Positions 19,301 to 22,209 of a DNA stretch of 22,209 nt are shown in pieces (within the stretch, counting starts at the first letter, position 1; the number at the start of each line of letters is the position of its first letter). The translations under genes were made by a program, and so were the position numbers. This DNA is from Baffinella frigidus. Lineage: Eukaryota; Cryptophyceae; Cryptomonadales; Baffinellaceae. The stretch spans positions 168,480-190,688 of the forward strand of contig MU646872.1 in assembly GCA_026770585.1 (NCBI GenBank), read 5' to 3'. The notes beneath the pieces are model-generated. The model searched no databases, was not told the origin of the DNA, and was given only the letters and a program-made list of their open reading frames with translations.

Positions 19301-20602
19301 ACCGGGTTCTAAGCAGGCGGTACAAAAGGTTAGTACGGTCATGTCCAATAACTACACTCGAAAACACACCTTTTGTTTCGCGTCGGAGAGCTCCCAGTAG
19401 ATCACTTGCCCCGACGCGCACCCTGGTTAAGGTTGAGGGTTTAGGGCGTAGGGTGTAGGGTTTGGGGTTCAGGGTTTAGGGTTTAGGGTTTAGGGTTTAG
19501 GGTGTAGGGTTTAGGGTTGAGGGTTTAGGGATGAGGGTTTAGGGTGTAGGGTGTAGGGTGTAGGGTTCAGGGTGTAGGGCTTAGGGTTACCCGCGCACAG
19601 CAGATCACTGTTCTTGGGGTTGAAGCGGAAGCAGAACACGTCCGAAGGTGCCTCAAGGACCATCTGTTCAGTGTCCATCGTTGAGGGTTGCGTGTTTAGT
19701 GTAGTGTGAGTAAGGGTGCAGGGTGTGGGGTGCAGGCCATGCGAGGCCACGAGGCGGTCGTTGGGCGGGCGGGTAGGTTGAGCCCGGAGCCCGAGTAGGG
19801 TTCAGTGTTTAGCGTAGAGGGGTTAGTGTTGAGACCTGGGGATGGATCGGATCCTTGAAGTTCCAGATGAGGATGTGGGACGCGTGCACTTTCCCGTCTG
19901 ATCCCACCTGCCGCCGCCAGACACCCGCGAGGGTTAACCATCAATTTAGGAACAAGACAGAATATGTTCCGCTATCTTAGGAACAAGACAGAATATGTTC
20001 CGCTATCTTAGGCTTCGGAACAAGACAGAATGTGTTCCGCTATCTTAGGCTTCCGACGCCGAAGATAAGGGTGTATACGCTATTTTAGGCACGCAATGAT
20101 GCTGTGTTACGCCTTTTTATGTGGACAGATTCTGGTATGTTGCGAGATGAAATCAACCGGGCAGCGGCACTGACTGTCCACTGCCGCGCACCGCTGCCCT
20201 TCCCCCGCGCCCCCCCCCCCGCGTTTTGACCGAGTATTCTCAAGTTGACATGCTGGGTGCGTGCGTGCGTGCATGAGTGCTCGCGTGCGTGCGTGCGTGC
20301 ATGGGTGTGAGTGAGTGTGTGCATGGGTGTGTGCCCAGCATGCGTGTCGAGCAAGGTGCGGCAGCAGCTGTGGGAGGCGTGGGGGTTGAGGCGTGTGGCG
20401 CCTGGGAGCTCAGGTCTCAGGGCGCAGGGCGCGGTGGGAGAGGGGCGAGGAGAGAGAAGGGCGAGGTGGGAGATGGACACGGTTGGAGAGGGGGGAGAGG
20501 GGCTCTCGATTGGAGAGGGGCTCGGTGGGGAAGGGGGGAGGGGGTTGAGGGTGGGAGGTGGGCGTGGGGCGAGGCGCGAGGGGCGAGGAAAGAGGAGTGT
20601 GC

Positions 20603-20640
<38 letters not shown>

Positions 20641-20881
20641 GAGAGAGAGGAGAGAGGGAGGAGAAAGGGGTGAGGAGTGAGGCAGAGACAGAGGAGAGCG
20701 GAGTGAGAGGGGCCTGCTCGTCGGGCGGCGCGGAGTCAACGCATGCGACGGCCACGACCCCCTTCGTATCCGGCAAAAGGAGAGTGTGGGGAGAGGGGGG
20801 AGGTAGGTGGGCGTGGGGCGAGGCGCAAGGCGCAAGGCTCAAGGAAAGAGGAGTGCGAGAGAGAGAGGAGAGAGGAGAGAG

Positions 20882-20913
<32 letters not shown>

Positions 20914-21797
20914 GAGTGAGGAGTGGGACAGAGCGAGAGGAGAGAGGAGTGAGAGGGACCTGCTCGTCGAGCGGTGCGGAGTCAACGCATGCGACGGCCA
21001 CGACTCCTAGGGTGCAGGTTTCAGGGTTTAGGGTTCAGGGTTTAGGGTTTAGGGTTTAGGGTTTAGGTTTGAGGGTTGCGGGTTGAGGGTTGAGGGATGA
21101 GGGTTGAGGATTTGGAGTTTAGGGTGTAGGGTTCAGGGTTTAGGGCTTAGGGTTTAGCGTGTAGGGTTTCGGGTTTAGGGTGTACCCTTGGCGTCAGGCA
21201 TCCAATCGATCGCGGAGATGGTCTTGTTCTTCGAGTAGTTGATGTCCGTGAAGGGCGACGTGTACTGTTCAGGGTTGAGGGTTTAGGGTTTGGGGTTGAG
21301 GGTTTGGGGTGTAGGGTTTGGGGTGTAGGGTTGAGGGTTGAGGATTTAGTTTGTAGGGTTTAGGCCGTGTACTACCGCCACCAGCCACCAGAGGGGTAGC
21401 CAATCAACCGATCAACCAAGCACGCACGCAAGCAAGCGAGCCGCAAGCACGCAAGCAATTTGATTTAGGGGTTCAGTGTTTAGTGATCAGTGTTGAGGGT
21501 TGAGTCTTCAGCAATTAGGGTTGAGTGTTCAGCGCACAGGGTTGAGGGTTCAGACCTCGCGGATCTTGTTATCCGAAGTGTTGCCAAGCAAGGAAGCAAG
21601 CAAGGAAGCAAGGAAGCAAGCAAGCACGCAAGCACGCAAAGAAGCAAACACGCAATCAAGCAATCAAGCAAGCAAGCAAGCAAAGAAAATAAAGAAAGAA
21701 AGAAAGAAAGCAAGGCACACACCTCGCGAATTGCGTTATCCGAAGTGTTGCCGAGCGTCTCCTCGTCCCCGAGCGACGCTAGGTCATCCTCAAACAC
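13412..21797 (-). CDS. DNAI3: Dynein axonemal intermediate chain 3 (WDR63/IC140), N-terminus beyond window
   Basis: Eighteen exons: 21797-21723, 21264-21186, 21006-20960, 19907-19836, 19663-19591, 19422-19370, 19088-18981, 18565-18515, 18293-18246, 17978-17817, 17669-17616, 17393-17295, 16649-16566, 16216-16079, 15787-15695, 15363-15233, 14245-14155, 13597-13412 (TAG). They total 1644 nt in frame: 547 residues and stop. Family landmarks in order are SPFTDINYSKNKTISAIDW, HILIWNFKDPIHPQ, LEAPSDVFCFRFNPKNSDLL, GQVIYWEL, GMLLFWDLRV, KFHIGTEAGEL, RSPFFDDTIMTVGDW, TYTGRADGSIDVWDLMD and SRVHYMETRLKFR, then an Ala/Glu-rich coiled-coil tail. The family is a WD-repeat intermediate chain of the two-headed inner-arm (I1/f) ciliary dynein; Chlamydomonas IC140 is the orthologue. 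The first exon here (FEDDLASLGDEE) matches the segment just before the WD domain, so N-terminal exons lie right of the window. All donors are GT. Confidence 0.92.
13970..14117. mobile_element. Family A element, left end degraded
   Basis: Shares AGTGGGCATTTGTGTAGTAACTTTCG, CACGAGGTTGGA and TTTACAACCCCACATATAAA with 3894-4227, and ends with the CTCTAGCATTCTG terminus. It lies in the last DNAI3 intron, about 38 bp from the exon at 14155. Confidence 0.7.
14262..14475. repeat. GCCAACCGCCTCAG repeat
   Basis: 13-14 bp units, four at 14262-14320 and two more at 14450-14475, separated by a MITE fragment. In a DNAI3 intron. Confidence 0.85.
14500..14550. repeat. CAC/CAA trinucleotide repeat
   Basis: An imperfect (ACC)n then (CAA)n tract in the same DNAI3 intron. 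Confidence 0.85.
14625..15075. repeat. GGGGCGGCAGACACAGGCTGGTAGAGAG minisatellite
   Basis: About five irregular copies with GAGAGAGG and GCGCGGGGCG linkers; several include CAGCAACGGCAG or similar. The 14250-15230 DNAI3 intron is almost entirely repeats. Confidence 0.8.
15150..15216. repeat. (GATA)n-(GA)n-(GC)n compound microsatellite
   Basis: About nine GATA units, then GA, then GCGC, ending 17 bp from the donor of DNAI3 exon 15233-15363. Confidence 0.95.
15370..15690. repeat. TTTAGGG-like intron
   Basis: The whole DNAI3 intron is degenerate GGGTTTAG/GGGTGTAG/GGTTTATG heptamers; CCCTAAA is on the RNA strand. Confidence 0.9.
15790..16070. repeat. TTTAGGG-like intron
   Basis: Degenerate then nearly pure TTTAGGG (15990-16070). 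The RNA strand ends CACCCCAAACCAG at the acceptor. Confidence 0.9.
16245..16318. repeat. (TA)n and (GA)n microsatellites
   Basis: ATATATAT followed by about 20 GA units, 30-100 bp from the acceptor of DNAI3 exon 16079-16216. Confidence 0.95.
16837..17003. mobile_element. Family A element in a DNAI3 intron
   Basis: The termini AGAATTCTAGAGGGGCC and the complement of GGCCCCTCGTGCATTCTC form imperfect inverted repeats; internal CGAGGTTGGAAC and TGGTACAAACGTGCGCAATCCCAC match the family. No coding capacity. Confidence 0.75.
17398..17815. repeat. TTTAGGG-like arrays filling two DNAI3 introns
   Basis: 17398-17600 and 17675-17812 flank the 54 bp exon 17616-17669. Both are degenerate heptamers with GGGTTCA and GGGTGTA variants. 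Confidence 0.9.
17985..18980. repeat. TTTAGGG-like arrays filling three DNAI3 introns
   Basis: Between exons 17817-17978, 18246-18293, 18515-18565 and 18981-19088 the DNA is almost all degenerate heptamers (TTTAGGG, TGTAGGG, TTTATGG, TTTCGGG). Exons of 48 and 51 bp are embedded. Confidence 0.9.
18805..18838 (-). pseudogene. Donor-side partial copy of DNAI3 exon 18981-19088
   Basis: This repeats the exon's end (ALASTIEGSHRRA) with few changes, about 140 bp downstream in transcript order. The GT of the real donor is not preserved in the same context, so use as an exon is unlikely. Confidence 0.7.
19186..19310 (-). pseudogene. Acceptor-side partial copy of DNAI3 exon 18981-19088
   Basis: A diverged direct copy of the first two thirds of the exon and of about 45 bp of upstream intron (CGCAGTCACGTCCGG). 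The acceptor AG is kept (TTACAG|ACGAAGGGG). The coding part stops being similar near 19190. Confidence 0.8.
19430..19588. repeat. TTTAGGG-like intron
   Basis: Degenerate heptamers between DNAI3 exons 19370-19422 and 19591-19663. Confidence 0.9.
19946..20062. repeat. Tandem hairpin repeat GGAACA-N9/10-TGTTCC
   Basis: Three units of 31-37 bp, each with inverted GGAACA and TGTTCC around AGACAGAAT(A/G) and followed by GCTATCTTAGG. The last unit runs into a second palindrome (CTTCCGACGCCGAAG). In a DNAI3 intron. Confidence 0.9.
20256..20340. repeat. (GTGC)n and GTGTG repeats
   Basis: GTGCGTGCGTGC tetramers and derived GTGAGTGTGTGC in a DNAI3 intron. Confidence 0.85.
20600..20935. repeat. GA-rich microsatellites duplicated with the DNAI3 exon
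   Basis: (GA)n/GGAGA tracts at about 20600-20670 and 20850-20930 follow GGGCGTGGGGCGAGGCGC(G/A)AGG in both places. Each precedes one copy of the VVAVACVDSAP exon, defining a tandem duplication of about 245 bp. Confidence 0.9.
20714..20763 (-). pseudogene. DNAI3: Relic duplicate of DNAI3 exon 20960-21006
   Basis: This stretch repeats the coding exon almost exactly (VVAVACVDSAPPDEQ versus VVAVACVDSAPLDEQ). It lies about 240 bp downstream in transcript order, together with its GA-rich and GGGCGAGGCGC flanks. Its donor is GC instead of GT, and the AG upstream leaves one extra G, so splicing at that AG would shift the frame. It is therefore most likely a non-functional copy of the exon. Confidence 0.75.
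21008..21182. repeat. TTTAGGG-like intron
   Basis: Degenerate heptamers; the RNA strand ends CCTGCACCCTAG at the acceptor of exon 20960-21006. Confidence 0.9.
21268..21365. repeat. TTTAGGG/TTGAGGG heptamers
   Basis: Degenerate array in the intron before DNAI3 exon 21186-21264; the RNA strand ends CCCTGAACAG. Confidence 0.85.
21412..21712. repeat. AAGC/GAAG tetranucleotide repeats
   Basis: Two tracts (21418-21455, 21583-21712) of CAAGCAAG, GAAGCAAG and AAAGAAAG, separated by heptamers and the donor-side exon copy. Confidence 0.9.
21556..21584 (-). pseudogene. Donor-side partial copy of DNAI3 exon 21723-21797
   Basis: The last codons of the exon (GNTSDN-IRE) and the GAG|GT donor are repeated about 170 bp downstream of the real exon, beyond an AAGC-rich repeat. 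The first part of the exon is absent. Confidence 0.75.
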
Positions 21798-21840
21798 CTG
21801 TGAGTTGGGTCAAGAATTTGGTGTGTTAAGGGGTTTCCTT

Positions 21841-21896
21841 CGACAAAACCCTCAACCCCGAAACGGAATCGCGTTTTGGCGTTGAGGGTTTTGTCG
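21841..21896. repeat. Perfect 16 bp inverted repeat (hairpin)
   Basis: CGACAAAACCCTCAAC and GTTGAGGGTTTTGTCG enclose 24 bp. The stem contains a CCCTCAA heptamer, and the right arm meets the broken end of the acceptor-side exon copy. Confidence 0.9.
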
Positions 21897-21952
21897 GAGG
21901 TGTTTCCCAGCGTTTCCTCGTCCCCGAGCGACGCTAGGTCGTCTTCGAACAC
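21893..21952 (-). pseudogene. Acceptor-side partial copy of DNAI3 exon 21723-21797
   Basis: A CAG acceptor and the first 20 codons (VFEDDLASLGDEETLGNTSD) are repeated upstream of the real exon. The copy then breaks off at a hairpin (21841-21896), without the last five codons or a donor at the matching place. Confidence 0.8.
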
Positions 21953-21964
21953 CTGTGCGTCGTT

Positions 21965-22135
21965 TCAGGGTTTGGGATTTCGGGGGTTGGGATTTGTTGC
22001 TTGAGAATTAGGGTGCAGGGTTTGGGTTGAGTGGTTATTTAGTGTGTCAGGATTTAGGTTTAGGGGTGAGTGGTTAGGTTTTAGGGTTCAGGTTTTGGGT
22101 TTTAGGTTTTGGGGTTTGGGGTTTAGGGTGCAGGG
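21965..22135. repeat. TTTAGGG/TTTTGGG heptamers
   Basis: A degenerate array left of the possible DNAI3 exon fragment at the right edge. Confidence 0.85.
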
Positions 22136-22160
22136 ATTACAGATACGGGGCTACACATAC

Positions 22161-22209
22161 GCGCCATGCCATTCAGGAAATCCGGGTCAAGACTAGCACC
22201 GCACGCTGA
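22161..22209 (-). CDS. DNAI3: Possible further 5' exon of DNAI3 (fragment)
   Basis: Just inside the right edge the minus strand is open (…ASLDPDFLNGMA) and ends at a good GTATGT donor. The position suits an N-terminal DNAI3 exon. Its phase (1) does not fit the next known exon at 21797, so another exon would be needed between them, or this is chance. Confidence 0.2.

Noticed and set aside
20277-21059. A 260-codon open frame rich in Arg/Glu on the plus strand
   Set aside because: It is a translation of GA microsatellites and the duplicated exon on the wrong strand; low complexity, no family.
21490-21885. Ser/Lys/Gln-rich plus-strand open frame
   Set aside because: It is produced by AAGC tetranucleotide repeats; the coding exon is on the other strand.

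Overview
The window is nuclear DNA from a flagellated, probably photosynthetic protist. It carries three intron-rich genes whose short exons sit in a sea of degenerate telomere-like heptamers (CCCTAAA/TTTAGGG and variants). Exons are GC-rich, introns are GT-AG and mostly phase 0. One gene is ciliary (an inner-arm dynein intermediate chain), and one belongs to arsenosugar biosynthesis, a pathway typical of algae and cyanobacteria. The TTTAGGG heptamer is the plant/green-alga/dinoflagellate-type telomere unit. I cannot name the lineage from sequence alone. The run of N at 10658-11091 shows this is a scaffold.

Layout. (1) About 1-5985, minus strand: a radical-SAM gene of the ArsS family. Seven exons are resolved and the 3' end lies off the left edge. 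(2) 5986-6412: a compact divergent promoter region with a TATA box and a TTGACC palindrome facing arsS. (3) 6413 to about 13.2 kb, plus strand: a gene of unrecognised function, with exons recovered through splice sites and phase matching and the assembly gap in its middle. (4) 13412 to beyond 22209, minus strand: the gene for dynein axonemal intermediate chain 3 (DNAI3/WDR63, Chlamydomonas IC140). Eighteen exons give 547 codons plus stop; the N-terminal exons are off the right edge. Genes 1 and 2 are divergent; genes 2 and 3 are convergent with almost abutting 3' ends.

The most unusual feature is structural. In all three genes, introns hold partial tandem copies of the neighbouring exon's edge, usually the acceptor AG plus the first 20-70 bases of the exon, sometimes the donor side, and once a whole exon. 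I count about 17 such copies around ten exons. Introns are also packed with heptamer arrays oriented so that the C-rich strand is usually the RNA strand, often running straight into the CCAG acceptor. In addition there are several families of fold-back (MITE-like) elements, one nested inside another, and two of them start within a few bases of a splice donor. Together these suggest a genome where introns grow and possibly arise by local duplication and small DNA-transposon insertion.
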